A DNA stretch of 54,492 bases from UBA3478 sp049596955 (GTDB lineage: Bacteria; Bacteroidota; Bacteroidia; Flavobacteriales; Flavobacteriaceae), in NCBI GenBank assembly GCA_049596955.1, contig JBMYMD010000016.1, positions 1 through 54,492 on the forward strand, written 5' to 3'. Position 1 is the first letter of the stretch. Every line of letters begins with the position of its first letter. The translations under genes were made by a program, and so were the position numbers. Below the pieces are notes generated by a model. That model was not told the origin of the DNA. It saw only the letters and a list, made by a program, of their open reading frames with translations, and made no database searches. Below are positions 16,771 to 26,809 of this stretch, in pieces.

Positions 16771-17595
16771 TCAATCTTCAATAAGTTTGATTTCATTGAT
16801 GATCTCAGAAATGGAATAATTCAAATGTTCTGGAAGTGAATTCACTTTTGATAGAACAGCGAGATAACGATCATCGTTTGAAGTGTAAACTCTTTTAATC
16901 AGTACATCTTGCAAGTTTAATTTATCGAGTATTTCAAAAATTAAATCCTCGTGCAGTATCAGATCCTCACTTCCCAGATGATAAATTCCAAAACGGTCCT
17001 TGTTGATCAGGTAATGCAGTTGTTGAGTTAATCTGTTGATATGGGCAGCATTAATGATGAGGTTTGGAAATACCTCAATAGCTTCATTGAGTTCAACTAT
17101 CTTTTTCAATTCCTTAACTCTTGGAGCGTTATAACCAAAAACCATCGGAGATCTTAAAATCAAATAGTCTAAATCGTTTTTCCGAATAAGATCATTTTCA
17201 ATTTTGATTTGCATTTTACCGAAAGAACTATTCGATAGTGTTTTATCGTTTTCATACGAAGGGTATTGCACATAGGCGTCAAACACATTGGAAGAAGAAA
17301 ATGTGATGATTTTAAAGGATAGATTAAGGGCTACTTCGATCAGCTCTTGGTTGACTGTTATTAGTTGATTTGATTCTCCTCTTAAACAGTTGATAACGAT
17401 ATCTGGCTGGATAATTTTGAGCAGGCTTATTACCGAGTCCGTTCTAAAATCGAAAGCGTAATACCTAGCATTCTCTTCAAAACTAGTGCTGTGACAATAG
17501 GTTGCTCTGCAATCAAAATAATCACTGAGTTCTTTGTAGATGGCTCTACCAATAAATCCGCTTCCTCCCAATATGAGAATGCGTTTATTTTTCAT
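16771..17595 (-). CDS. SDR-family sugar-nucleotide reductase-like protein
   Basis: A 274-residue NAD(P)-binding protein of the extended short-chain dehydrogenase class, closest in shape to dTDP-4-dehydrorhamnose reductase (RmlD-like). The nucleotide loop GGSGFIG lies at residues 10-16. The usual YxxxK is represented by the region around YENDKTLSNSSFGKMQIKIE near residue 118, which does not give a clean Tyr-Lys spacing, so catalytic competence is uncertain. No rmlA/B/C genes are nearby. It sits between gcvT (5 bases) and yebC (39 bases), a grouping common in Flavobacteriia. Confidence 0.8.
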   Translation of the reverse strand: MKNKRILILGGSGFIGRAIYKELSDYFDCRATYCHSTSFEENARYYAFDFRTDSVISLLKIIQPDIVINCLRGESNQLITVNQELIEVALNLSFKIITFSSSNVFDAYVQYPSYENDKTLSNSSFGKMQIKIENDLIRKNDLDYLILRSPMVFGYNAPRVKELKKIVELNEAIEVFPNLIINAAHINRLTQQLHYLINKDRFGIYHLGSEDLILHEDLIFEILDKLNLQDVLIKRVYTSNDDRYLAVLSKVNSLPEHLNYSISEIINEIKLIED

Positions 17596-17600
17596 AAGGC

Positions 17601-18677
17601 TTAAAGGGATTTATAAAAAGGTGGTTTAACCACTTTAGCAGCAACTGTTTTATTTCGAATTTGAATGTAAATAGTAGTTTCAATTGCAGCATAAGCCGTT
17701 TTGACATATGCCAAACCTATTCCTTTAGATAGTGAAGGAGACATAGTTCCAGAGGTGACTAGACCAATTTCCTCTTGGTTTTCGTTGACAACCTTGTAGT
17801 CTTTTCGCGGAATACCTTTTTCAATCATCTCAAATCCAATAAGTTTTTTAGAGACTCCGTTTTCTTTTTGCGCCTTGAGATTGGCAGCATTGACAAAATC
17901 ACAGTTGAATTTTGTAATCCATCCTAGGCCTGCCTCTAATGGGCTAGTAGTATCGTCGATATCATTTCCATACAAGCAATAGCCCATTTCTAATCGTAGG
18001 GTATCCCTGGCGGCCAGTCCAATTGGTTTTGCTCCTTGTTCGAGAACTTTAGTCCAAATTTGGGCCACTTCATCGTTCTTACAATAGATTTCAAATCCTC
18101 CTGAACCTGTATACCCCGTTGCAGAGATGATAACTTCAGGAATTCCACCAAAATCACCTTTAGTAAATTGATAAAAAGGAATTTGAGCCAAATTAACCGA
18201 ACTTAAAGGCTGCATTAACTCAATAGTCTTAGGTCCTTGAATAGCGAGCAAGGCATAGGAGTCAGATTCATTGGTCAGAGATGCTCCTATTGTCGCATTG
18301 TATTTTTGAATATGGGCAAAGTCTTTTTCGATATTTGAGGCATTAACCACCAGCATATAGTTATTTTCAGCGAGTTTGTAGATGATAAGATCGTCAACTA
18401 TTCCTCCTGTTTCATTCGGCATGCAACTGTATTGTGCCTGCCCTGGATTCAATTTTGTGATATCGTTAGAACTTATTTTAGATATCAAAGCTGTAGCATG
18501 CTCCCCACTTACAAAAAATTCTCCCATGTGAGATACATCAAAAACGCCACAGTCATTTCTTACTTGATGGTGTTCTATTGATACACCTTCATAGCTCAAA
18601 GGCATTTGATAACCTGCAAAGTCAACTATTTTTGCACCCAAATCACTATGCTGTTCGAATAGAGCAGTCTTTTTCAT
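17601..18677 (-). CDS. gcvT: Glycine cleavage system T protein (aminomethyltransferase)
   Basis: Transfers the methylene unit from the lipoyl arm of GcvH to tetrahydrofolate, releasing ammonia. Typical segments are LGAKIVDFAGYQMPLSYEG at the amino end, DVSHMGEF near residue 47, TGYTGSGGFEIYC near 185, and GLAARDTLRLEMGYCLYGNDI near 218, which includes the catalytic Asp. 358 residues, normal. GcvH and GcvP are not in the window, as is usual in this phylum where the parts are scattered. It follows thrC by 35 bases. Confidence 0.96.
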   Translation of the reverse strand: MKKTALFEQHSDLGAKIVDFAGYQMPLSYEGVSIEHHQVRNDCGVFDVSHMGEFFVSGEHATALISKISSNDITKLNPGQAQYSCMPNETGGIVDDLIIYKLAENNYMLVVNASNIEKDFAHIQKYNATIGASLTNESDSYALLAIQGPKTIELMQPLSSVNLAQIPFYQFTKGDFGGIPEVIISATGYTGSGGFEIYCKNDEVAQIWTKVLEQGAKPIGLAARDTLRLEMGYCLYGNDIDDTTSPLEAGLGWITKFNCDFVNAANLKAQKENGVSKKLIGFEMIEKGIPRKDYKVVNENQEEIGLVTSGTMSPSLSKGIGLAYVKTAYAAIETTIYIQIRNKTVAAKVVKPPFYKSL

Positions 18678-18712
18678 AGGCTTACGTTATTTGCAAGCGA
18701 AGTTACCGAATT

Positions 18713-20011
18713 CTATTGCAGTAAAAAAGACTTCAAATCTTCATAATTTGAAGTAAGAATGCTATGTTTTTTGCGATTCATTAAGTAGCGCACATTTTCA
18801 GGAAGAGAAACCTCAATATCAAGAGTCGACTCGACCACGTCTATAAATTTAGAGGGGTGTGCTGTTTCAAGAAATACACCAGCGCTTGTCGGATTTTTTG
18901 CCGTATATGCTTGTAAACCTAAATAGGCTACCGCTCCATGTGGGTCAGCCACATAATTGAATTCATCATAGATTTCTTGCATGGCAGCTTTCGTTTCAGC
19001 ATCAGAATAAGAAAGCGCAGTAAAATCTAATTCAAGTTCTTTTTTCTGCTTGTTGAAGAGTTCTAAAATTCGAACAAAATTTGAGGGATTACCTACGTCC
19101 ATGGCATTAGAAATCGTAGCTACCGTTTCTTTAGGTCGATAAACCCCAGTGTTCATAAAATCTACCACAGTGTCGTTAGCATTGTTACAAGCGATAAAAT
19201 GTGAGACAGGTAGGCCCATTTTGTGTGCAAGAATACCGGCACAAATGTTTCCGAAATTTCCCGAAGGCACAGCAAATACAGGAAGATCATGAATGCCATT
19301 GTTTTTTAACGTCTTGTAGGCAAAAATGTAGTACAGCATTTGTGGAATCCACCTGGCCACATTGATGCTATTGGCTGAAGTCAATTTGACTTTGGAGGTA
19401 ATATCAGCATCAACAAAGGCCTTTTTTACCATGGCTTGGCAATCGTCGAATGTGCCTTGTACTTCAAGTGCCGTAATGTTTTGCCCTAGGGTTGTGAGCT
19501 GTTTTTCTTGAATAGGACTTACTTTTCCGCTTGGATAAAGAATTACCACATCAATACCTTCAACGCCCAAGAATCCATTCGCTACAGCACCTCCAGTATC
19601 ACCAGAAGTGGCCACAAGCACTGTTGCTTTCTTATTTTGTTCGTCTTGAATAAATCGACCCAAACATCTAGCCATAAATCCTGCTCCTACATCTTTAAAG
19701 GCAAGGGTGGGGCCGTGAAACAATTCTAAACTGTAAAAGTCTCCAACTTTTTGCAGGGGAAAATCGAAACAAAGTACATCGGTTAAAATCAGCTCTAACT
19801 CAGAAAGGCTGAGGTCTTCGTCTACAAAAGGACCCATGGCCTCAAGCGCAATTTCGAGATTAGAAAGTTTTGGAATTTGTTCAATAAAGGAAGATTTCCA
19901 TTGTGGAATATAGGCCGGATAATAAAGGCTTTTGTCTGGTGCAAGTCCTTGTATTACAGCCTGTTTAAAAGATGTGGTTTGTTCGTTATTGGCTAGGCTA
20001 ACGTATTTCAT
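18713..20011 (-). CDS. thrC: Threonine synthase
   Basis: PLP enzyme that turns O-phosphohomoserine into threonine. The PLP lysine is in ELFHGPTLAFKDVGAGF near residue 112, and the phosphate-binding ATSGDTGGAVANGF is near 138. 432 residues, the long enterobacterial/Bacteroidota form. Its start overlaps the end of thrB by 14 bases, so translation of the two is coupled. Confidence 0.96.
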   Translation of the reverse strand: MKYVSLANNEQTTSFKQAVIQGLAPDKSLYYPAYIPQWKSSFIEQIPKLSNLEIALEAMGPFVDEDLSLSELELILTDVLCFDFPLQKVGDFYSLELFHGPTLAFKDVGAGFMARCLGRFIQDEQNKKATVLVATSGDTGGAVANGFLGVEGIDVVILYPSGKVSPIQEKQLTTLGQNITALEVQGTFDDCQAMVKKAFVDADITSKVKLTSANSINVARWIPQMLYYIFAYKTLKNNGIHDLPVFAVPSGNFGNICAGILAHKMGLPVSHFIACNNANDTVVDFMNTGVYRPKETVATISNAMDVGNPSNFVRILELFNKQKKELELDFTALSYSDAETKAAMQEIYDEFNYVADPHGAVAYLGLQAYTAKNPTSAGVFLETAHPSKFIDVVESTLDIEVSLPENVRYLMNRKKHSILTSNYEDLKSFLLQ

Positions 20012-20927
20012 GTGTTCCTTTGTTGTCTATTTCTCCTGAGTACAAACTAAAATCGTAATCTTGTGCAGAGGCAATTTGCATTATGTTGGCTTTAATTCTT
20101 TCAGCCGTTTGGCTTCCTTCGCATAATGCAAATACAGAAGGTCCAGAGCCAGATATGCCAAAACCTAAAGCGTTTTCATCCATAGCAGCCGATTTGAACT
20201 GCTCGAATTTTGGAATAAGCTTTTTGCGATGTGGTTCGATTACTAAGTCTTTAAGGTGTCTACTAATCAGCGAAGCATCTGATCTTGTTAACCCTAAAAT
20301 CAGACCAGCGAGATGACCCCATTGCTGCGTGGCTAAACTCAAAGGAATTTTTGAGGGAAGTACCGCTCGAGCCTCTTTTGTTTTGACTTCAATTTTTGGA
20401 TGAAGTACAACGGCGTGAAGATCCAAATCACAATAAATACTGCTCACCGTTAATGGACTATAACTGCTGATTAGAGAAAATCCACCAAGTAGGGAAGGAG
20501 CCACATTATCCGCATGTTCACAACCACTAGCAACAGCTTCTCCTTTCATAGCTAATGAAATGAGTTCAGTAGACGACAATTGCGAATTCAGTAGGGCATC
20601 TGCTCCAAAAATTGCTCCAGCAGCACTTGCTGCACTAGAGCCAATCCCACTTCCGGGCTTAATTTTTTTCTCAATACGAATGTCGATACCAAAATCGATT
20701 TGAGCTTCAAAACGATTGTAGAGATGTTTTATCGCCACTCCTGCCACGTTATCTTCGAGTGTAAGAGGTAATTGTGCGCCAACGATTTCAGAAATACGAA
20801 CCCCTTTTTCTGCAGTTTTTTCAAAGTGCATATGATCACCTACAGCGGCAAATGAAAAGCCTAGGACGTCGTATCCTGCACAAACGTTTGCAACTGAAGC
20901 GGGCGCAAAAACTGAAATTTTTTCCAT
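19998..20927 (-). CDS. thrB: Homoserine kinase
   Basis: GHMP kinase that phosphorylates homoserine. The amino end carries APASVANVCAGYDVLGFSF and the ATP-binding loop KPGSGIGSSAASAAG near residue 90; a C-terminal GISGSGPSVFALC completes the GHMP set. 309 residues, normal. Its ATG follows the thrA stop with no spacer, and its end runs 14 bases into thrC. Confidence 0.96.
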   Translation of the reverse strand: MEKISVFAPASVANVCAGYDVLGFSFAAVGDHMHFEKTAEKGVRISEIVGAQLPLTLEDNVAGVAIKHLYNRFEAQIDFGIDIRIEKKIKPGSGIGSSAASAAGAIFGADALLNSQLSSTELISLAMKGEAVASGCEHADNVAPSLLGGFSLISSYSPLTVSSIYCDLDLHAVVLHPKIEVKTKEARAVLPSKIPLSLATQQWGHLAGLILGLTRSDASLISRHLKDLVIEPHRKKLIPKFEQFKSAAMDENALGFGISGSGPSVFALCEGSQTAERIKANIMQIASAQDYDFSLYSGEIDNKGTHEIR

Positions 20928-23390
20928 TTATTCGAGATGATTTCCAGAGCGTATGATATCTCCGACAATTCCAGAAGCGGTAACGTCTGCACCTGCACCT
21001 GCACCTTTGATTACAAGTGGGTTTTCTCTGTAGCGATCCGTGTAAATCAAGATGATGTTATCACTCCCTGAAAGATGGTAAAAATCATTGTTCATATCTA
21101 CTTTTTCTAATCCAACACTCGCTTTAAATGAGTTTTTGTTTTCAGCTACAAAACTAGCAGCAAATTTTAATTTAGCTTTTTCTTTTTGGGCATCTAAGAA
21201 GAGTTTAGTAAAATGCTCTTGATTTTTATCGAGCTCTTTTAAGAAAGAGTCTACATCTTTTGTATTTCGGCATGTTTCAGGTAAAAATTCTAATGAGGCA
21301 ATATCTTGCATTTCTAATTCGTATCCTGATTCTCGCGCTAAAATTAAAATCTTTCGTTTGACATCTGTACCGCTGAGATCAATTCTAGGATCGGGTTCAG
21401 TGTAGCCCCCTTGCATTGCTTGTTTGACGATGTCAACGAATTTCACTTCATCATTAAAACTATCAAATATAAAGTTTAGACTTCCAGAGAGAACGGCTTT
21501 AATGCTTCTTATTTGGTCACCCGAGTTTACGAGCTGTTTTATGGTGTCAATAATGGGTAGTCCTGCACCCACATTAGTTTCAAACAAGAACGGAGTCTGG
21601 TATTTTTTACTCAGGGCCTTTAAGTTGGCGTAGCGCTCATACTTTGACGAACTGGCAATTTTATTACAAGTAACAACAGCAATACTCTTGTCGAGATAAG
21701 CTTCATAACAAGATGCAATGTGTTCGCTAGCGGTATTGTCGACAAAAACACTGTTTCGCAAATTTAGGCCCTGAACCTTAGTCTGAAAGGCGTGCATATC
21801 TGCGGATTCGCCTTGTTCTAGAAGTTCAGCCCAATTCGAAATGTTTAATCCATTGGGATCAAAATACATTTTTCTAGAGTTTGATATGGCACATACTCGT
21901 AGTTGCAATCTCAACTCTTCTTCAAAATAGTCCTTCTGTTGACTCAAAATATTTAGAAGTTTCGAGCCTACCGTTCCAACACCTGTAATAAATAAGTTGA
22001 TTAATTTGAGTTGTTTTTCAAAAAAGCGTTCGTGCACAGCATTTAGCGCCTTGGTGACATCTCTTTTTGAGATTACTACAGAAATATTTCGCTCTGAAGC
22101 CCCTTGTGCAATAGCCTTTACGTTTACATTATTACTACCTAAGGTCGAGAATAATTTACCACTCAAACCTTGATGAGAACGCATATTGTCTCCAACTAAA
22201 GCGATAATACTCAGTTCTGTTTCTATTCGAAGCGGATATATTTTTTGAGTTTCTAATTCATAATCAAGAGCTTCTTCAAGAGCTTTTTTGGCTAATTCGC
22301 CATTGTGTTGTGATATCCCAATGCAAAGTGAATGTTCTGAAGAAGCTTGTGTGATCAGAATAATGTTTATTTCAGCCAAGGCTAAGGCTTCAAATATACG
22401 TTTTGAGGTTCCCTTGGTCCCAACCATTGAAGGGCCCTCAATCGTAAGTAGTGCGATATCATGCATATGGCTTAGGCCACTAACTACATTAGCTTTTGTA
22501 CTCCCTTCTTTTGTGATTAATGTTCCTTTGTCTTCTGGTTGAAAGGTGTTTTTAATATACAAAGGAATACCAGCACTGAAAACAGGTTGAACACTTGGAG
22601 GATGTAAGACCTTTGCTCCAAAGTGAGATAATTCCAATGCTTCCTGATAAGAGAGTTCATCCAAGGGTCGTGCTTGTTTGACAATTCGCGGATCAGAGGT
22701 GTACATACCACTTACATCGGTATAAATGAAAAGAATTTCAGCTTTTGTTGCAGCGGCATATAGCGATGCCGTAAAATCAGATCCTCCTCGTCCTAAGGTA
22801 GTTGGAATACCATTTTCATCTCTTGCTATAAAACCGGGAGCTACTGCAATTTGATTAATTTGAGCAGCAAAAGATTCAATTTGAGCATAACTTGTTTGCA
22901 AATCTACCTTTGCCTGAGAAAAGTTGCTGTCTGTTGTTAATAATGCTCTTGAATCCATATAGGTGCTGACCACATCGAGTGAATTCAAATAGGCATTTAG
23001 CAGTTTAGAGGATAATAGTTCACCGTATCCCAGTACCTTGTCACGGGTTCTTAAACTAGCTTCACCGATTAGAAAGACACCTCCTAATATGGTTTCAAGA
23101 TCTTCAAAATCTTGGCCAATATCTTGTTTTAAATCAGCTCCAATAGGAATAAACTCTAAAAAGGGTTCATGTAAATCTTTGATTTGTTGTACTACAGTGA
23201 GATAAGATTTATTTTTTTGTTCTGCTTGATCTATCGCTTTTTCAATTAAGTCTGTCGTTCCACCAACTGCTGAGACCACAGTAATAACTGGGCTATTGTA
23301 TGAATTGTATTTTTCTAGAACAATACTTCCCAGTTTCTGTAAGGCTTGTACATCTGCTATTGAGCTACCTCCAAACTTTAAGACAACCAT
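20928..23390 (-). CDS. thrA: Bifunctional aspartate kinase / homoserine dehydrogenase
   Basis: Catalyses the first and third steps from aspartate to threonine. The amino half is aspartokinase (VLKFGGSSIA at residues 3-12, GRGGSDFTA near 220), the middle has two ACT domains (about residues 310-460) that in the family bind threonine, and the carboxyl half is homoserine dehydrogenase (NAD-binding FITGVGTVGSKLLNIL near 468, ANVGAGLPII-like TNVGAGLPIID near 625, GTDVKRKILILARE near 700). 820 residues, full length. First gene of thrABC. I looked for a threonine/isoleucine-rich leader peptide upstream and found none, so feedback on the enzyme is the likelier control. Confidence 0.97.
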   Translation of the reverse strand: MVVLKFGGSSIADVQALQKLGSIVLEKYNSYNSPVITVVSAVGGTTDLIEKAIDQAEQKNKSYLTVVQQIKDLHEPFLEFIPIGADLKQDIGQDFEDLETILGGVFLIGEASLRTRDKVLGYGELLSSKLLNAYLNSLDVVSTYMDSRALLTTDSNFSQAKVDLQTSYAQIESFAAQINQIAVAPGFIARDENGIPTTLGRGGSDFTASLYAAATKAEILFIYTDVSGMYTSDPRIVKQARPLDELSYQEALELSHFGAKVLHPPSVQPVFSAGIPLYIKNTFQPEDKGTLITKEGSTKANVVSGLSHMHDIALLTIEGPSMVGTKGTSKRIFEALALAEINIILITQASSEHSLCIGISQHNGELAKKALEEALDYELETQKIYPLRIETELSIIALVGDNMRSHQGLSGKLFSTLGSNNVNVKAIAQGASERNISVVISKRDVTKALNAVHERFFEKQLKLINLFITGVGTVGSKLLNILSQQKDYFEEELRLQLRVCAISNSRKMYFDPNGLNISNWAELLEQGESADMHAFQTKVQGLNLRNSVFVDNTASEHIASCYEAYLDKSIAVVTCNKIASSSKYERYANLKALSKKYQTPFLFETNVGAGLPIIDTIKQLVNSGDQIRSIKAVLSGSLNFIFDSFNDEVKFVDIVKQAMQGGYTEPDPRIDLSGTDVKRKILILARESGYELEMQDIASLEFLPETCRNTKDVDSFLKELDKNQEHFTKLFLDAQKEKAKLKFAASFVAENKNSFKASVGLEKVDMNNDFYHLSGSDNIILIYTDRYRENPLVIKGAGAGADVTASGIVGDIIRSGNHLE

Positions 23391-23538
23391 GCTATGAAAT
23401 TTTAATGAGCCGCGAAATTACAATTTGATAAAAGGATAGGGCTATACTTCATATTTTTTTGATGATAATGCAAAAAAATAAAAATTCACCAAAAGAATTC
23501 AGAATTTACAGTAGATTTTCTGTGAATTAAGCAACCAA

Positions 23539-23925
23539 TTATGCCGCAATCTTATTTGATAGCCATAACTCGGCATTTTCAAGAGAATAAAAGACCTCAA
23601 TGGGTTTTTCAAAAAACAGTTTTACGATGCCAAAATTAAGGATTGCTTTTTGCTGATGTGTTAATAGTGCTAGTCCTTTAAAATGTTCCACTTGTGCCAA
23701 AAAGTTCAGCGCGTGTGGATCTATTGTGTATTGATTATGATAATCCAATAAAACACCAAAGGTTTGGTCTCTAAAATGGACTTCTGAGATTCCAATTAAC
23801 TGATATACCGTTTCGAGATCTATAATGGCATCGGCGTTAAAGAAGACGTGCATGGTTTTAGCACTCACTTTAACAAGGCCATATTCCAATTCATATGTAG
23901 CTACTTGAGCTTCGAGCAATTTCAT
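23539..23925 (-). CDS. Small conserved protein, possible STAS/SpoIIAA-like fold
   Basis: A 128-residue soluble protein of unknown function. The alternation of strands and helices (VKVSAKTMHVFFNADAIIDLETVYQL ... FGVLLDY ... ALLTHQQKAILNFGIVKLFFE ... VFYSLENAELWL) resembles SpoIIAA-like proteins of Bacteroidota, in which the last segment is the typical F.s.eeA..WL. No catalytic motif is visible. It stands alone between clpC and thrA. A near-consensus promoter box (GAACTTTG, 7 of 8) ends four bases before the ATG, as at dnaX and nrnA. Confidence 0.65.
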   Translation of the reverse strand: MKLLEAQVATYELEYGLVKVSAKTMHVFFNADAIIDLETVYQLIGISEVHFRDQTFGVLLDYHNQYTIDPHALNFLAQVEHFKGLALLTHQQKAILNFGIVKLFFEKPIEVFYSLENAELWLSNKIAA

Positions 23926-24056
23926 GCTACAAAGTTCTCTGTCAAGCTGTTACAAAAACGTAGATAACAGATAAAAACCGATTTAATCTGTTTTAAAACA
24001 CTTCAATTCAATTAATTATGAAAAAATTATCTCTTTTCTGACAATGCAGTGTAAGG

Positions 24057-26612
24057 CTATTCTTTCCTCACAGGTTCTTTAACTACTACAAGATCTTCCT
24101 TATTCTTACTCAAATCTAACTTTATGTGATCACCAGCACTCAATCTAGCATTCACAATTTCCTCTGCGAGTTTGTCTTCAATATACTTTTGAATTGCTCT
24201 TTTCAGTGGACGAGCTCCAAAATCTTTGTCAAAACCTTTATCCGCTATAAATGTTTTGGCTTTTTTGGTTAAGGTGAGTTCGTAACCAAGTGATTTAATG
24301 CGCTTAATGACACCTCTAAGTTCAATATCTATGATAGAATTGATGTGATCTCTATCAAGACTATTGAAAACTACCACATCGTCAATACGATTCAGAAATT
24401 CTGGAGCAAATGCCTTTTTTAGTGCTTTTTCTATAACACCTTTTTGAAAATCGCCCTCTTGTGCTTTGCGGGCGGCAGTTCCAAAACCTACGCCTTGACC
24501 AAAATCTTTAATTTGCCTCGCTCCGATGTTAGAGGTCATAATGATTATAGTGTTTCTAAAGTCAACTTTTCGTCCGAGACTATCAGTTAAAAAACCGTCA
24601 TCTAAAACTTGTAAAAGCATGTTGAATACATCCGGATGTGCCTTTTCAATCTCATCTAGAAGTATTACCGCATAAGGCTTTCTCCTTACCTTTTCAGTGA
24701 GTTGACCTCCTTCTTCGTAACCTACGTAACCCGGAGGAGCCCCTACTAATCTTGAGATGGCAAATTTTTCCATGTATTCGCTCATATCGATTCTTATTAG
24801 GGCATCTTCAGAATCAAATAACTCTCTGGCCAAAACCTTGGCCAACTGAGTTTTACCAACCCCTGTTTGTCCCAAAAAGATAAAAGAGCCAATAGGTTTG
24901 TCAGGATCTTTTAAACCAGCTCTATTTCGTTGTATTGCCTTAGAAACTTTTAAGACAGCTTCATCTTGACCTATGATCGAGGCATTGAGAATTTCAGGTA
25001 ATTCCGCAAGACGATTACTCTCTGTCTGTGCTATGCGGTTTACAGGTATTCCACTCATCATTGAAACGACATCGGCGACATTTTCTTCATCGACGATCTC
25101 TCGGTGCTGTTTACTTTCTTCTTCCCACTCGAGTTGTGCTGCTTCTAGCAATTTCTCGAGTCTCTTTTCATCATCTCTAAGTTTGGCAGCTTCTTCGTAT
25201 TTCTGTTTTTTAACAACAGTATTCTTCTGTTCACGGGTGGCTTCTAGTTTCTCTTCTAATTCCAAGATACTTTCAGGAACATTCATATTGACAATATGTA
25301 CTCTGGATCCCGCTTCATCTAAGGCATCAATAGCTTTGTCTGGTAAAAACCTGTCAGAGATGTATCTATTAGTCAAAAGCACACAAGATGTGAGGGCCTC
25401 GTCAGTGTAGGTCACGTTGTGATGGTCCTCATATTTTGATTTAATATTTTTCAAGATATCAATGGTCTCTTCAACTGTTGCTGGTTCAACCATGACTTTT
25501 TGAAACCTGCGCTCTAAGGCACCATCTTTTTCGATATATTGTCTGTATTCATCTAAAGTGGTTGCACCTATACATTGAATTTCACCTCTTGCCAATGCAG
25601 GTTTAAACATGTTTGATGCGTCTAAACTTCCTGTTGCTCCACCCGCACCCACAATAGTGTGGATTTCATCTATAAATAATATGACGTCATCATTTTTTTC
25701 GAGCTCGTTCATAACGGCCTTCATGCGTTCTTCAAATTGTCCTCTGTATTTGGTTCCTGCAACAAGGGAGGCAAGGTCCAATGTGATAACACGTTTGTTA
25801 TAGAGTACGCGTGAGACTTTTTTCTCCACAATTCGAAGCGCTAATCCCTCTGCAATGGCACTTTTACCAACGCCCGGCTCACCGATTAATAAAGGATTGT
25901 TTTTTTTGCGTCGTGATAGTATTTGTGAGACGCGCTCGATTTCTTTTCCGCGACCCACAACGGGATCTAATTTCTCTTCTTCGGCTAGTTGCGTTAGGTC
26001 TCTTCCGAAATTGTCTAAAACCGGTGTCTTGGATTTTGCACCCCGTTTAGTAGATGACGAAGACTTAGATGATTTGGAACTGCTAAAGTCCTTTTCTTCG
26101 TCTTCTTCCTCCGAATCACTGGGAAAAGAGGATTCTGAAGTCGGTTCGTCTATATAATCGTCTTCAGAGGTAATCATCGATCTAAACTGGTCTTTGACAT
26201 TGTCGTAATCGATTTTCAATTTCTGAAGCAGTTTAGTGGTAGGGTCGTTTTCGTTTCTCAAGATACAAAGCAGTAAATGCGCTGTATTGATAGTAGAGCT
26301 TTGAAATAACTTGGCTTCTAAAAAAGTTGTTTTAAGCGCTCTCTCAGCCTGCCTGGTTAAACGCAGATTTTTTTTCTCCTTACTCAAACTGTCGTGTTCG
26401 GTAGTGGCTGGAGTCAAAATTTCTGTTTTACGTCTGAGTTGGTCAAGGTCGATATCCATTCCGTCAAGTATGTGAACTGCCTTGCCGCCTCCATCTCTTA
26501 AGATACCCAAAAGAAGGTGCTCAGTTCCAATAAAATCATGCCCTAAACGAAGGGCTTCTTCTTTACTAAAGGCTAAAACGTCCTTGACTCTTGGCGAGAA
26601 ATTATCATCCAT
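24057..26612 (-). CDS. clpC: Clp protease ATP-binding subunit ClpC-type chaperone
   Basis: Hexameric AAA+ unfoldase that feeds substrates to ClpP or disaggregates proteins. Two Clp_N repeats fill residues 1-150, then an acidic/serine-rich linker (EEEDEEKDFSSSKSSKSSS, about 165-190), AAA-1 with GEPGVGKS, a short coiled middle part containing a UVR-like YEEAAKLRDDEKRLEKL near 465 (the ClpC mark), and AAA-2 with GQTGVGKTQ. I start at ATG 26612 (MDDNFSPRVKDVL), the family's usual beginning; an ATG five codons upstream adds MKRKC only. 851 residues. Divergent from gyrA over about 200 bases. Confidence 0.95.
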   Translation of the reverse strand: MDDNFSPRVKDVLAFSKEEALRLGHDFIGTEHLLLGILRDGGGKAVHILDGMDIDLDQLRRKTEILTPATTEHDSLSKEKKNLRLTRQAERALKTTFLEAKLFQSSTINTAHLLLCILRNENDPTTKLLQKLKIDYDNVKDQFRSMITSEDDYIDEPTSESSFPSDSEEEDEEKDFSSSKSSKSSSSTKRGAKSKTPVLDNFGRDLTQLAEEEKLDPVVGRGKEIERVSQILSRRKKNNPLLIGEPGVGKSAIAEGLALRIVEKKVSRVLYNKRVITLDLASLVAGTKYRGQFEERMKAVMNELEKNDDVILFIDEIHTIVGAGGATGSLDASNMFKPALARGEIQCIGATTLDEYRQYIEKDGALERRFQKVMVEPATVEETIDILKNIKSKYEDHHNVTYTDEALTSCVLLTNRYISDRFLPDKAIDALDEAGSRVHIVNMNVPESILELEEKLEATREQKNTVVKKQKYEEAAKLRDDEKRLEKLLEAAQLEWEEESKQHREIVDEENVADVVSMMSGIPVNRIAQTESNRLAELPEILNASIIGQDEAVLKVSKAIQRNRAGLKDPDKPIGSFIFLGQTGVGKTQLAKVLARELFDSEDALIRIDMSEYMEKFAISRLVGAPPGYVGYEEGGQLTEKVRRKPYAVILLDEIEKAHPDVFNMLLQVLDDGFLTDSLGRKVDFRNTIIIMTSNIGARQIKDFGQGVGFGTAARKAQEGDFQKGVIEKALKKAFAPEFLNRIDDVVVFNSLDRDHINSIIDIELRGVIKRIKSLGYELTLTKKAKTFIADKGFDKDFGARPLKRAIQKYIEDKLAEEIVNARLSAGDHIKLDLSKNKEDLVVVKEPVRKE

Positions 26613-26809
26613 ACATTTTCTTTTCAAAAGTTAAAAATAAGCATTCTATTCTTCAATAAAACAATTATTCTGACGGGATGTTGTGTCAGCGAACAAATTT
26701 TTGAACCAATGTTAATAAATAGTTGATTTTTGTTGCGAATCTTCAATTATTAGGACCCTAGTTTTAATTAAATTGCCACATTATTTAATCAGTAAATGCT
26801 TACGACGCG

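Noticed and set aside
23391..23538. Possible threonine attenuator before thrA
   Set aside because: The only short frame (MKYSPILLSNCNFAAH) is not rich in Thr or Ile and no terminator/antiterminator pair is seen.
26772..26781. ATTGCCACATT before gyrA, like the element's octamer
   Set aside because: A single copy 9 kb from the element, explained by chance in AT-rich DNA.
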